A stretch of DNA of 9,130 bases from JAKQHY01 sp034429475 (GCA_034429475.1 DAOUGD010000138.1:1-9130), one strand, 5' to 3'; counted from the first letter of the stretch, positions 1 to 6,679 are shown. A program made the numbers and translations. The notes: generated by a model not told the origin, from the sequence alone.

Positions 1-97
1 GGGAGAGGGGGGGAGGGGGTGATCTGCCGACTCGCTGATTCGCTGATTCGCTGCTCCGCTGTTTCTTGCTTCTTGCTTCTTGCTTCGTGCTTCTTGG
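1..97. repeat. Mosaic array A (purine-rich, CGCTGATT octamers, CTTGCTT heptamers)
   Basis: A G-rich tract with interspersed A (1-20) is followed by octamers in register (CGCTGATT twice, CGCTGCTC, CGCTGTTT; 33-64) and then heptamers (CTTGCTT three times, CGTGCTT; 65-92). The change from 8 to 7 bp occurs without a spacer. On the minus strand it is translated in the C-terminal part of the partial GT39 gene as a Gln/Glu/Arg/Ser-rich stretch. The array reaches the window edge and may continue. Confidence 0.9.
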
Positions 98-729
98 AGA
101 ACCACAATTCCCACAAACATCGCCTGCCCGATCAACCAGAATCCGGCGAGGACGTAGGCGTAGAGGGAAAGGAGGGTGCTGAGTCCCCAAAACCAAGCCC
201 AACGGCGGCGGGCAAGTGGCGGGCCGAAGAGGGCTTCGAGCAAGGCCATGTCGGCCAGCAGCGTGAACGTGAGCAGTGGGCCATACATCCGCACCTCACG
301 GGAAGCCCAGAGGAGCGGCGGCGCGATGGCGAACAGGGTCAACGCCACCGTAGGGGCGCGGTCCCCGCGCCCTTCTCCGCCCCACGTAAGCCGCCACGCC
401 ACACGTCCCGCCGCCGCCACGCCAATCACGCCGAGCAGCGCGGACGCGGCGCGCAGCGCAAATTCCGTTTCTCCGGTGAGCGCCGCCCAGCCGCGCCAGA
501 GGAAATAAGACCCCGGCGGAATGATTTCGGCGACGCTGGAGGCCAGCGATTCCTGCACCGTCACCTGCGTGGCGACCCACCAGGTGTAGGCTTCGTCGTA
601 CCAGAGGCTCTGCGCGCCCAGGTCGTAGAAGCGTAGGGCGGCGGCGAGGAGCAGCAGCGCGAGGGCGAGGATGCGGCGGGTGGTTTGGGTTTCACGCAAA
701 GGCGCAAAGGCGCGAAGAGGAGATTTCAT
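1..729 (-). CDS. Partial GT39-type membrane glycosyltransferase (3' end off the left edge)
   Basis: Reads as 243 open codons from an ATG at 729 down to base 1 with no stop, so the C-terminus lies outside the window. After a hydrophobic segment (about residues 19-34) comes 'GAQSLWYDEAYTW', the acidic DE motif (D45/E46) typical of the first outer loop of GT39/ArnT/PMT-like enzymes, which transfer sugars from polyprenyl-phosphate donors. A later 'ASREVRMYGPLL' also fits the family, and further hydrophobic stretches follow. The ATG is 4 bases after the stop of the upstream GT39 gene, so translation may be coupled; no clear Shine-Dalgarno is seen. Three repeat insertions are translated: an octamer array near the N-terminus, a hairpin element at about residues 115-127, and a mosaic array from about residue 211 ('QEARSKKQEARN', 'NQRISESAD') after a membrane segment. 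The family call is firm; donor and acceptor are unknown. Confidence 0.88.
   Translation of the reverse strand, partial: MKSPLRAFAPLRETQTTRRILALALLLLAAALRFYDLGAQSLWYDEAYTWWVATQVTVQESLASSVAEIIPPGSYFLWRGWAALTGETEFALRAASALLGVIGVAAAGRVAWRLTWGGEGRGDRAPTVALTLFAIAPPLLWASREVRMYGPLLTFTLLADMALLEALFGPPLARRRWAWFWGLSTLLSLYAYVLAGFWLIGQAMFVGIVVLQEARSKKQEARNSGAANQRISESADHPLPPSP
350..386. repeat. Dispersed GC-rich hairpin element, copy 1
   Basis: It begins with GTAGGGGCG. GGGCGCGG (354-361) pairs perfectly with CCGCGCCC (365-372) around the loop TCC, followed by a pyrimidine-rich arm to 386. It lies in frame in the partial GT39 gene (about residues 115-127, 'GEGRGDRAPT') before a hydrophobic segment. A second copy with the same loop and flank is at 2539. 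Confidence 0.75.
691..720. repeat. CGCAAAGG octamer repeat
   Basis: Two identical CGCAAAGG units (695-710) and a variant CGCGAAGA (711-718). They encode the N-terminal 'LRAFAPLRE' of the partial GT39 gene, immediately after its start codon, so the N-terminus of that protein appears repeat-derived. Confidence 0.7.
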
Positions 730-733
730 GGGA

Positions 734-3109
734 TCATCGCTCCCAGATGATGGCGGCGTTGTTTTCGACGCGGGCACGGATGGGTGATGCGGGCAGTCGT
801 TCGCCAGTAATGGGGTGGTAGAGTCCGACGGCGATGCGGGCCGGGGTGACGCCTTCCGGCAGGATCAGGACGTGGTTATCCTCGATGAAATCGCCGGGCT
901 GCCACAGACTGGTGGGGAAGCGCCCGCCCATCGGCGGGCCGTCGCCGGTGCCCAACAGCGTTCCATCGGCGGCGTAGGCGTGGACAAAGATGGTATAGTC
1001 GTCGGGCAGGTTTTTGTCGCTATCCCAATAGAGTTGGACGCGGTGATCGCTGAGGTACACCTCCTCAAGCGTGACCGCACCATCGCCAAAAGTAGCCTGA
1101 GTATGACCGGTGGAGAGTATGGGTTGTGGGTCGGGGATGCGCAGCCGCGTGAGTTGGGCGGCGTCGCCGGCAGGGACGCCATCCACGGCGACGGGGAGCC
1201 GCTCGCCCGTTCCGGGCGCGGTGAAGGCAAGTTGCAGCGTCCAGGCCTGCCGGGGCAAGTCGGTTGCGGGAAGCGGCAGGCGGTAATGGTCGCGCAGGAG
1301 CGTCCCGACGGGCATGGCCGATGTGGGCAGGTTGCCGCGTCCAATCCAGTGGTTGTAGTTGAAGCGCAGGGTGGTGTCGCCGGGCGCGAGGGAGACGAGT
1401 TGCAGCGCCATCACCTCATCCGCCAGGATGGGCGCGGTGGCCTGCCAGTAGAAGGTGACATCGAGCACCGGCATGCAAGGACTGCGCCCCGCCAGCCAGC
1501 AGGTGATGAGCTTGCCTTCTTCGGCGGTGACTTCGTAGCCGCGCAGCACCAGGCTTTCGCCAAACGTGATGTCCGTTGCATTGGGAACAACCGTATCGGC
1601 AGGCAGGCGCGCGGGTGGGGTGAACATTTCCACAGGCCCTAAACGCAGCATCAACAGCGACCACAAAAGGATAATGACAGTGAAGTACGAAGTGCGGGAC
1701 GTAAAATACAAAAGGTATTTGACAATGAGCGCTTCACGATTTGTAGGATTTGATACGTAATTCGTAATTCGTAATTCGCAATTCGTGATTCCGGCAGCAA
1801 GGATGAAAGCGAAGGCCGCTATCGCAGGGAACAGCAGCCGCCCGCCGGTGGCAGGGGTGATGGTGTTCCAGCGCACCCAGGCCAGGGTGATAACGCCGAA
1901 CCAAACGGCGCAGAGGGTCAGGGCGATTTTCTGCGGGTATGTGAAGCGCCTCCAGGTCACGAGGACGCCGATGAGTCCGAGGGCCATGATCAGCCAGTAG
2001 GGCCAGTACAGTGCGCGCGGGTAGAAGGCGCAGGGCAGTTGTCCCCAATACGAAAGCGCGGTCAACTTGACCTCGTTCCAGTCCATCGGGTAGTCGCGGA
2101 GGCCGACTTTGTCGAGCATCGGGGCGAGGGCGGTGGGGTCGCCGTAGAGGCGCAGGTTGCGCAGCAGCCACGGCGCAACGAGCACGCCCGCGATGGCGAC
2201 GAGCAGCGCGCTCCAACCCACCAGGGCGCGGAAGGAGGGCTTGCGCTCCACAAACGTGCCGTCAGGATGACGGCGTTCCACGACGCGGATGAGCAGCGCG
2301 AGGCCGCCAAGTCCGAAGAGGGCCAGGCCGCTGAGCTTGCTCAGTCCCGCCAGCCCGCTCACCACGCCGAGCAGGGCCACGCGGCGGAACGACGGGCCTT
2401 TGTCCCAGAGATCAAACGCGAGCACGAGGCCCCAGGTCGCCAGGGGTGTCACGGCGTTGTCGTTGTTGACACCGGAGGCGACGAGCAGGAATTGCGGGTT
2501 GAAAGCCACCAGCGCCGTCGCCAACAACGGCATGGTTCGTAGGGGCGGGGTCCCCCCGCCCTCCCTGCCCCCCCCGCGATATGCAAAAAACCGTCGCGCC
2601 AGCGTCCACACGCCCGCCACGGTGAGGGTTTGGAGCAGCGTAGAGAAAAACCGCAGCGCGTGCAGCGTGCGCGTCGCCCCGGCCCAGGGGAAATCGTCGT
2701 AGGGATCGCGTGTCCGGGTGGCGTGGTTGTAGAGCGTGTCCCCTGGCCCGCACGTCACCACGTTGCCAGGGATGGGCGAGGTCAGAGGCGGATCGAGGGG
2801 CAGCCGCCAGAGTCGCGTCCAGCCCGCCGCCAGAATGTGATAAAGCGGCGGCTGCGAGGCTTCCTGCCCGACACGGTAGCCGGCGATTTCCGCTTCCCCA
2901 TGCACCGGCAAGCGCCCGGTGACGGCAATATGCCGCACGACTTCGGCGTGTTCGATTTCGTCCAGGTTCTCGTAGGGCGGGATGATGACGTTCCACGCGA
3001 GGGCGAGGGCGAGGAAAGCGAGCAAGAGGGTTGTGAGTTGTGGGTTGGGGGGTGTGGGGGGGGCGCTGAGTGCTGAGTGCTGAGTGCTGAGTGCTGAGTG
3101 ATTACTCAT
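734..3109 (-). CDS. GT39-like membrane glycosyltransferase with C-terminal beta-sandwich domain
   Basis: 791 residues. The first 26 or so residues are repeat-derived, then come a membrane segment (about 27-45) and 'PPYENLDEIEHAEVVRHIA' with acidic pair D50/E51, the outer-loop motif of GT39/DUF2142-like polyprenyl-phosphate glycosyltransferases. Supporting motifs are 'ASQPPLYH' (84-91), 'NPQFLLVASGVNNDN' (204-218) and 'TGGRLLFP' (421-428). About ten hydrophobic helices extend to residue 490. Residues 510-791 are soluble and beta-rich, probably two sandwich units, with 'YTIFVHAYAADGTLLG' and 'GGRFPTSLWQPGDFI', a tail also present in degenerate form in the GT39 gene at 6748. The ATG overlaps the stop of the upstream hydrolase (ATGA), indicating coupling. 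Insertions: hairpin element at residues 178-191 and heptamer array at 440-477. A TTG near residue 29 is a possible but unsupported alternative start. Substrate unknown. Confidence 0.9.
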   Translation of the reverse strand: MSNHSALSTQHSALSAPPTPPNPQLTTLLLAFLALALAWNVIIPPYENLDEIEHAEVVRHIAVTGRLPVHGEAEIAGYRVGQEASQPPLYHILAAGWTRLWRLPLDPPLTSPIPGNVVTCGPGDTLYNHATRTRDPYDDFPWAGATRTLHALRFFSTLLQTLTVAGVWTLARRFFAYRGGGREGGGTPPLRTMPLLATALVAFNPQFLLVASGVNNDNAVTPLATWGLVLAFDLWDKGPSFRRVALLGVVSGLAGLSKLSGLALFGLGGLALLIRVVERRHPDGTFVERKPSFRALVGWSALLVAIAGVLVAPWLLRNLRLYGDPTALAPMLDKVGLRDYPMDWNEVKLTALSYWGQLPCAFYPRALYWPYWLIMALGLIGVLVTWRRFTYPQKIALTLCAVWFGVITLAWVRWNTITPATGGRLLFPAIAAFAFILAAGITNCELRITNYVSNPTNREALIVKYLLYFTSRTSYFTVIILLWSLLMLRLGPVEMFTPPARLPADTVVPNATDITFGESLVLRGYEVTAEEGKLITCWLAGRSPCMPVLDVTFYWQATAPILADEVMALQLVSLAPGDTTLRFNYNHWIGRGNLPTSAMPVGTLLRDHYRLPLPATDLPRQAWTLQLAFTAPGTGERLPVAVDGVPAGDAAQLTRLRIPDPQPILSTGHTQATFGDGAVTLEEVYLSDHRVQLYWDSDKNLPDDYTIFVHAYAADGTLLGTGDGPPMGGRFPTSLWQPGDFIEDNHVLILPEGVTPARIAVGLYHPITGERLPASPIRARVENNAAIIWER
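1680..1791. repeat. Mosaic heptamer array C (GTAATTC family)
   Basis: Sixteen 7-bp units can be laid in register. The last five are GTAATTC (three times), GCAATTC and GTGATTC; the earlier ones are more divergent (GTGAAGT, ACGAAGT, GTAAAAT). It is translated as residues 440-477 of the GT39 gene at 734 ('NCELRITNY' and 'YFTSRTSYF'), between two late membrane helices. Confidence 0.8.
2539..2577. repeat. Dispersed GC-rich hairpin element, copy 2
   Basis: It begins with GTAGGGGCG. GGGCGGGG (2543-2550) pairs perfectly with CCCCGCCC (2554-2561) around the loop TCC, followed by a C-rich arm. It is in the same orientation relative to coding as copy 1, in frame at residues 178-191 of the GT39 gene ('RGGGREGGGTPPL'). 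Compared with copy 1, one stem pair is exchanged C-G for G-C, which keeps the stem intact. Confidence 0.75.
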
Positions 3110-3176
3110 TTCTCATTATTGATTTCCGCTTTCCCATTCCCCAGTCCCGAATTCCCATTCCCCATAATCCACTCCC
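3029..3176. repeat. Mosaic heptamer array D at the hydrolase / GT39 junction
   Basis: GGTTGTG-type units (3029-3056), a G-run, GCTGAGT five times (3065-3099), then GATTACT, CATTTCT, CATTATT, GATTTCC, GCTTTCC, CATTCCC, CAGTCCC, GAATTCC, CATTCCC and CATAATC in unbroken 7-bp register to 3169. It encodes the C-terminal tail of the hydrolase and the first 26 or so residues of the GT39 protein, and it contains the overlapping stop/start ATGA (3106-3109). Confidence 0.9.
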
Positions 3177-4071
3177 GCGTGATCTCAAACACGCGCTCGC
3201 GGTCGTAGTCCAGCACCATCGTGTGGCCGCCGCGTTCGATGGAGAGGATGGTGGACGGGCCGCCGAGGTTGGCGGCGACGCGCTCGACGGCGGCGCGCGT
3301 CACCAGGCGGTCGCGGCGGGCGTGGAGCAGCAGGACGGGCGCGGTGACGTGGGGCAGGGCCATGTCGAGGACCCGGGCGAGCAGGTAGAGCTGTTCGGCG
3401 GCGTCCAGGGGGATATGGTCGTAGGTGAAGTGGGCGCGGCGGGCGACGGGGTCGCGCACGTCTGAGCCGATTTTGGGCATAAGGCTCACGCGCCGGTTGA
3501 TGAAGGGCATGAGGTGTAGTCCCCGGCTGTGCATCAAAGCATAGTCGGGCGTGGAGCAAGCGACGACGCCATCCACCGTTTCGCCGGCGGCGGTGTAGAG
3601 CGCGACGACGCTGCCGAGCGACAATCCCGCCAGGTAGACGCGCGTACACCGGCTGCGCAGGTCGGCAAGGGCGGCGCGCGCATCTTCGATCCAGTCCTGC
3701 CAACGGATGCCGTGCAAATCCTCCGGCTGCGTCCCGTGACCGCGCAAGCGGATGCCGGAGACCGTCATCCCGGCGGCGGCCAGCGATTCACCCAGGAGCC
3801 GCATCTCATTGGGCGAGGTCATGAAGCCGTGAATCAGCACCACCCCGATTTCGTTGCCGGGGAAAAAGAAGGGAGAGGTGCTGGGTGCTGAGTGCTGAGG
3901 ACTGAGTGCTGGGTTGTGGGTTGTGGGTTGTGGGTTGTGGGGTTCGCTGATTCGTTGATCCGCTGATCCGCTGATCCGTTGATTCGCTGATTCGCTCACT
4001 CGCTTTCTCGCTGATCCGCTGATCCGCTGATCCACCGATTCGCTATTCGCTATTCGTAATTCGCTATTCAT
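3106..4071 (-). CDS. Alpha/beta hydrolase, carboxylesterase / monoacylglycerol lipase-like
   Basis: 321 residues. The fold begins near residue 68 with 'FFFPGNEIGVVLIHGF' (oxyanion-region HGF 81-83). Then come 'RLRGHGTQPEDL' (108-119), the nucleophile elbow 'GLSLG' (Ser151), the acid in 'ARRDRLV' (Asp254) and the base in 'GGHTMVLD' (His283), a complete catalytic triad in the expected order. This matches the Hydrolase_4 group of Est30-like carboxylesterases, cytoplasmic enzymes acting on short or medium acyl esters. Residues 1-65 are entirely translated tandem repeat ('NQRISGSADQRISE', 'HNPQPTTHNP'). No ATG occurs between residue 1 and the fold, and GTG at residue 13 is also inside the repeat, so the extension is probably translated. 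The last 20 or so residues ('GNGNSGLGNGKAEINNE') are also repeat-derived. It lies 6 bases after the S9 peptidase stop and overlaps the next gene by 4 bases. Substrate unknown. Confidence 0.9.
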   Translation of the reverse strand: MNSELRIANSESVDQRISGSARKRVSESANQRISGSADQRISEPHNPQPTTHNPALSPQHSAPSTSPFFFPGNEIGVVLIHGFMTSPNEMRLLGESLAAAGMTVSGIRLRGHGTQPEDLHGIRWQDWIEDARAALADLRSRCTRVYLAGLSLGSVVALYTAAGETVDGVVACSTPDYALMHSRGLHLMPFINRRVSLMPKIGSDVRDPVARRAHFTYDHIPLDAAEQLYLLARVLDMALPHVTAPVLLLHARRDRLVTRAAVERVAANLGGPSTILSIERGGHTMVLDYDRERVFEITREWIMGNGNSGLGNGKAEINNEK

Positions 4072-4082
4072 TATTCGCTATT
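3877..4082. repeat. Mosaic array E at the S9 peptidase / hydrolase junction
   Basis: In register along the plus strand: five GGTGCTG-type heptamers (3877-3911), four GGTTGTG (3912-3939), a 5-base spacer, twelve octamers of CGCTGATC type including CGCTCACT and CGCTTTCT (3945-4040), and six CGCTATT-type heptamers (4041-4082). It encodes residues 1-65 of the hydrolase, its start codon (unit CATTATT, 4069-4075) and the stop of the S9 gene (unit CGCTATT, 4076-4082). Confidence 0.95.
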
Positions 4083-6063
4083 CCCCTTTGATGGTTTTTT
4101 CCAGGAAGGCCACGATAGCCGGGTAAGCGACCAGTTTGTTCTGGCGCTTGACGATGCCGTGGCCTTCATCGGGGAATACGATCAATTCAACGGGGATGTT
4201 GCGCGCTTTGAGGGCGGCGACGACTTGTTCGGCTTCGCTGAGGGGCACGCGCGGGTCGTTGGCGCCGTGGATGACGATGAGGGGCGCGGCGAGCCGGTCG
4301 AGGTGGGTCGCCGGGGAGATGCGCGCCAGGAAGTCGCGGTCGCGGGCCAGGCTGCCGTACTCGGCCTCGCGGTGGGCGCGGCGGTAGTCGCTGGTGTTTT
4401 CCAGGAAGGTGACGAAATTGCTCACGCCGACGATGTCCACCCCGGCAGCCCAGAGATCGGGATACTCGGTCATCGCCGAGAGCACCATGAAGCCGCCGTA
4501 GCTCCCGCCGTAGACGATGATGCGATTGGCGTCTACGTCGGGCTGCGCGCGGAGCCAGTCCACGGCGTGGGCGAGGTCGGCCACGGAATCCAGACGTTTT
4601 TCCACGTCGTCCAGGTGACTGTACGCTTTGCCGTAGCCGGTGGAGCCGCGCACGTTGGGCACGAGGACGGCGAAGCCGTGATGCAGGAAGTATTGGGTCA
4701 GGAAGCTGAAGTCGGGACGGGACTGGCCTTCGGGGCCGCCGTGAACCATGACGATCACGGGATTTTGGATTTTGGATTTTGGATTTTGGAAAAGGTGCTG
4801 GGTGCTGGGTGCTGGGTTGTGGGTTGTGGGTTGTGGGTTGTGCGGATCCGCCGATCCGCTGATCCGCCGATCCGCTTTTTCGCTTTCTCGCTCACTCGCT
4901 GATTCGTAATTCGTAATTCGTAATTCGTAATTCTCCGGGGAGTAGTACCACGCGGGAATCATACGCTGCGCGCCGGCCGCGTCCTGGTCGAAGGTGGGGT
5001 AGTGGATGAGGGTGGGGACGCGGAAGGTGTCGGTGGGGAGGCCGCCGTGGGAGGCGCGGGTGACGGGGGCGACGATATCGGCAGCGAGGTCCCAGACGTA
5101 GACATCGAGGGTGCGAACGGCGCTGGTGAAGGCGAAGGCGAGGCGCGCGCCGTCTGGGGCGAAGCGCGGGTGGCCGAGCACGACACCGGGCGTCGGGCCG
5201 AGGTTGGCGACGCGGTCGGCGCCGGTGCGCAGATCGTAGACGTGCAGCTCGCTCGCGCCGTCCGCGTTGACGGTGTAGGCAAGCGTCTGGCGGTCGGGCG
5301 CAAGGGCCAGATCGCCGCAATCCCAGGGCGGGGCGACGAGGCGGGTGAGCGTTTCGGTGGCAATGTCGAGGCAGGCGAGATAGAGAAAGTCGGAGTCCAG
5401 ATCGGTGATGATGAGCAGGCCGCGCCTGTCGGCGGTGTAGGCGACATCATCGTAGCGCACGCCAGAGTGGTCGGCCAGGAGTTGATGGGCCGCGCCGGTG
5501 GTCAGGTCGCTCTCGAAGAGGGCGTGATCGAAGCTGCTGTGCATCCGCGTGACGATAACGCGCTGCTCGTCGGGCGAAAACTCGGCGTTGAGGAGGTATC
5601 CGGCGACATCGTTCTGCCATATCAGGGTGGCGGGGCCATCCAACGGCTGCACATACAGGTCGAAGCGGGCAGGATGGCGGCGGTTGGCGGCGAAGAGGAA
5701 GCGGCGTCCATCCGCGCTCCACGCGCCGAAGGTGTGCATCGCGGCTTCGTATCCGGCCGTGAGCGGCGTCTCCACGTTGTCCGCCGCGAGCAGGAAGAAC
5801 TGCGCCTTCTCATTGCCGCCGGCGTCGCGCGCGTAGAGCAGGGCGTCGCCGCGCGGAGCGTACTGCGCCAGGCTGACGCGGTCGGCCTCGAAGGTGCGCT
5901 GTTCTGGCCAGTGCGGCCCGCCCGACGCGGCGGGGATTTCCCACACCTGCGGCACGCCGGTGAGGTCGCACAGAAAAGCCAGCCGTTGGCCGTCGGCGGA
6001 GAAGGTGGGGCCGTAGGCTTTGGTCACGTTAAGGTAACGGGTGATGGGGTAGAGGTGTGTCAT
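4078..6063 (-). CDS. S9-family serine peptidase (acylaminoacyl-peptidase / prolyl oligopeptidase type)
   Basis: 661 residues from the ATG at 6063, chosen because a strong AAGGAGA precedes it; an upstream in-frame ATG at 6183 only exists because a repeat keeps the frame open. Residues 16-330 form a propeller of seven recognisable blades, each with a strand like 'FSADGQRLAF', 'WSADGRRFLF', 'FSPDEQRVIV' or 'FAPDGARLAF'. The catalytic alpha/beta domain (about 436-661) has 'VMVHGGPEG' (438-446), 'YGGSYGGFM' with nucleophile Ser521, 'HGANDPRVP' with Asp603 and 'DEGHG' with His635. Such enzymes cleave short peptides or acylated N-termini, the propeller limiting access; no signal peptide is visible, so it is probably cytoplasmic. 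Residues 377-435 are a mosaic repeat insert between propeller and catalytic domain, where related enzymes have only a short linker. The stop codon TAG lies in a repeat unit. Exact specificity is unknown. Confidence 0.93.
   Translation of the reverse strand: MTHLYPITRYLNVTKAYGPTFSADGQRLAFLCDLTGVPQVWEIPAASGGPHWPEQRTFEADRVSLAQYAPRGDALLYARDAGGNEKAQFFLLAADNVETPLTAGYEAAMHTFGAWSADGRRFLFAANRRHPARFDLYVQPLDGPATLIWQNDVAGYLLNAEFSPDEQRVIVTRMHSSFDHALFESDLTTGAAHQLLADHSGVRYDDVAYTADRRGLLIITDLDSDFLYLACLDIATETLTRLVAPPWDCGDLALAPDRQTLAYTVNADGASELHVYDLRTGADRVANLGPTPGVVLGHPRFAPDGARLAFAFTSAVRTLDVYVWDLAADIVAPVTRASHGGLPTDTFRVPTLIHYPTFDQDAAGAQRMIPAWYYSPENYELRITNYESASERESEKADRRISGSADPHNPQPTTHNPAPSTQHLFQNPKSKIQNPVIVMVHGGPEGQSRPDFSFLTQYFLHHGFAVLVPNVRGSTGYGKAYSHLDDVEKRLDSVADLAHAVDWLRAQPDVDANRIIVYGGSYGGFMVLSAMTEYPDLWAAGVDIVGVSNFVTFLENTSDYRRAHREAEYGSLARDRDFLARISPATHLDRLAAPLIVIHGANDPRVPLSEAEQVVAALKARNIPVELIVFPDEGHGIVKRQNKLVAYPAIVAFLEKTIKGE
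4760..4932. repeat. Mosaic array F inside the S9 peptidase gene
   Basis: In register: four GGATTTT (4760-4787), a 6-base spacer, three GGTGCTG (4794-4814), four GGTTGTG (4815-4842), a 6-base spacer, seven octamers (CGCCGATC, CGCTGATC, CGCCGATC, CGCTTTTT, CGCTTTCT, CGCTCACT, CGCTGATT; 4849-4904) and four CGTAATT (4905-4932). It is translated as residues 377-435, between the propeller and the catalytic domain. The family order matches array E. Confidence 0.95.
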
Positions 6064-6068
6064 TACTT

Positions 6069-6075
6069 TCTCCTT
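6069..6075 (-). promoter_or_regulatory. Shine-Dalgarno of the S9 peptidase gene
   Basis: On the minus strand AAGGAGA lies 5 bases before the ATG at 6063. It decides the start at 'MTHLYPITRY', which is also where homologous S9 proteins would be expected to begin, against the 40-residue longer reading frame that runs back through the GTAGACG repeat into the preceding gene. Confidence 0.85.
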
Positions 6076-6108
6076 GTTGGGTAGACGGTAGACGGTAGAC
6101 GGGGTTTG
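6074..6108. repeat. GTAGACG heptamer array between membrane protein and S9 genes
   Basis: GTAGACG three times (6081-6101), flanked in register by TTGTTGG and GGGTTTG. It fills most of the 46-base gap and has no stop on the minus strand, so the S9 reading frame stays open upstream of its true start. Confidence 0.8.
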
Positions 6109-6109
6109 T

Positions 6110-6679
6110 TTACCTTCTACGGATTTGTTGCTCCAGATAGCGGTTCCACAGGGCAGAAATAAGGGCCACGAGGACAAAGACAACGGTATACATCGGCGCG
6201 TTGAACGTCAGATGCGATTCCACCGGTGCGGGCAACCAATTCCACCAGTTGCCAATTTCGGCGGCGGCGGTCAGCCAGACGGCGGCGCTGCCGACAAGGG
6301 CGACGCCCAGCGCCGGCCAGAAGCCGAGTGTACACGCGGCAAACAGGATGGGCAGCGTGAATCCGGCCGCGCCTGGCTCGCCGACACCGTAGGAGCTCAC
6401 GTCCGCCACGGTGAGGAGGGTGAGCAGGCCGACGATGATACCCGCCGCCAGCGTCACGCGCCCGCGCCGCGCCAGGGCGACGAAGCCGCCGAGAATGACC
6501 GTGAGGATCGCCCACAGGATAGTGCTCTCCCAATCCAGGTCGCCGGTGAGGAACCAGAAGACGATGAGGGCCGCATAGGCCGCACTGACGCTGAAACATG
6601 TCGCCACAATGAGCATGGCGCGCCCGCGCAGCAGGGTGTCATCGGTGGGGGGCAGGAGTTTTTCAAATAGCTTGTGCAT
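6110..6679 (-). CDS. Multi-pass membrane protein resembling a sensor input domain
   Basis: 189 residues with five or six hydrophobic helices (about 21-45, 52-70, 76-96, 106-121, 123-140 and 160-180), a short cytoplasmic-looking N-terminus ('HKLFEKLLPPTDDTLLRGRA') and a basic end 'RYLEQQIRRR'. The arrangement looks like the N-terminal membrane part of sensor histidine kinases or diguanylate cyclases, which would continue into a coiled coil and output domain. Here the frame stops at TAA (6110-6112), and only 46 bases separate it from the next gene, so there is no room for an output domain. It may be a stand-alone protein or the remnant of a kinase truncated at the adjacent GTAGACG repeat. The start is supported by AAGAGGT just upstream. 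No enzymatic motif is seen and no function is assigned. Confidence 0.75.
   Translation of the reverse strand: MHKLFEKLLPPTDDTLLRGRAMLIVATCFSVSAAYAALIVFWFLTGDLDWESTILWAILTVILGGFVALARRGRVTLAAGIIVGLLTLLTVADVSSYGVGEPGAAGFTLPILFAACTLGFWPALGVALVGSAAVWLTAAAEIGNWWNWLPAPVESHLTFNAPMYTVVFVLVALISALWNRYLEQQIRRR

Noticed and set aside
19..636. Plus-strand open frame at the left edge
   Set aside because: It is antisense to the partial GT39 gene, whose DE motif and membrane helices are clear on the minus strand; the translation is low-complexity Arg/Gly/Pro-rich.
815..1642. Plus-strand open frame of 275 codons
   Set aside because: Shadow of the beta-rich C-terminal domain of the GT39 gene; no recognisable domain or ribosome site.
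3877..4082. CRISPR array
   Set aside because: Units are 7-8 bp, adjacent, with no unique spacers of 25-40 bp and no cas genes nearby.
4741..4933. Intron, intein or split gene in the S9 peptidase
   Set aside because: The tract is fully open in frame, made only of short repeat units, and has no splice, intein or ribozyme motifs.
5002..6084. Long open frame on the plus strand (360 codons) opposite the S9 peptidase
   Set aside because: It is antisense to a gene with complete propeller and catalytic motifs; its Gly/Ala/Arg/Val-rich composition is the usual mirror of GC-rich codon use, and no family is recognisable.
6064..6183. Longer N-terminus of the S9 peptidase starting at 6183
   Set aside because: The extra 40 codons run through the GTAGACG repeat and overlap the membrane protein gene in another frame, while AAGGAGA just upstream of 6063 marks the real start.
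6110..6679. Complete sensor histidine kinase
   Set aside because: No H-box, ATPase or GGDEF motif occurs before the stop, and the following gene starts 46 bases later.
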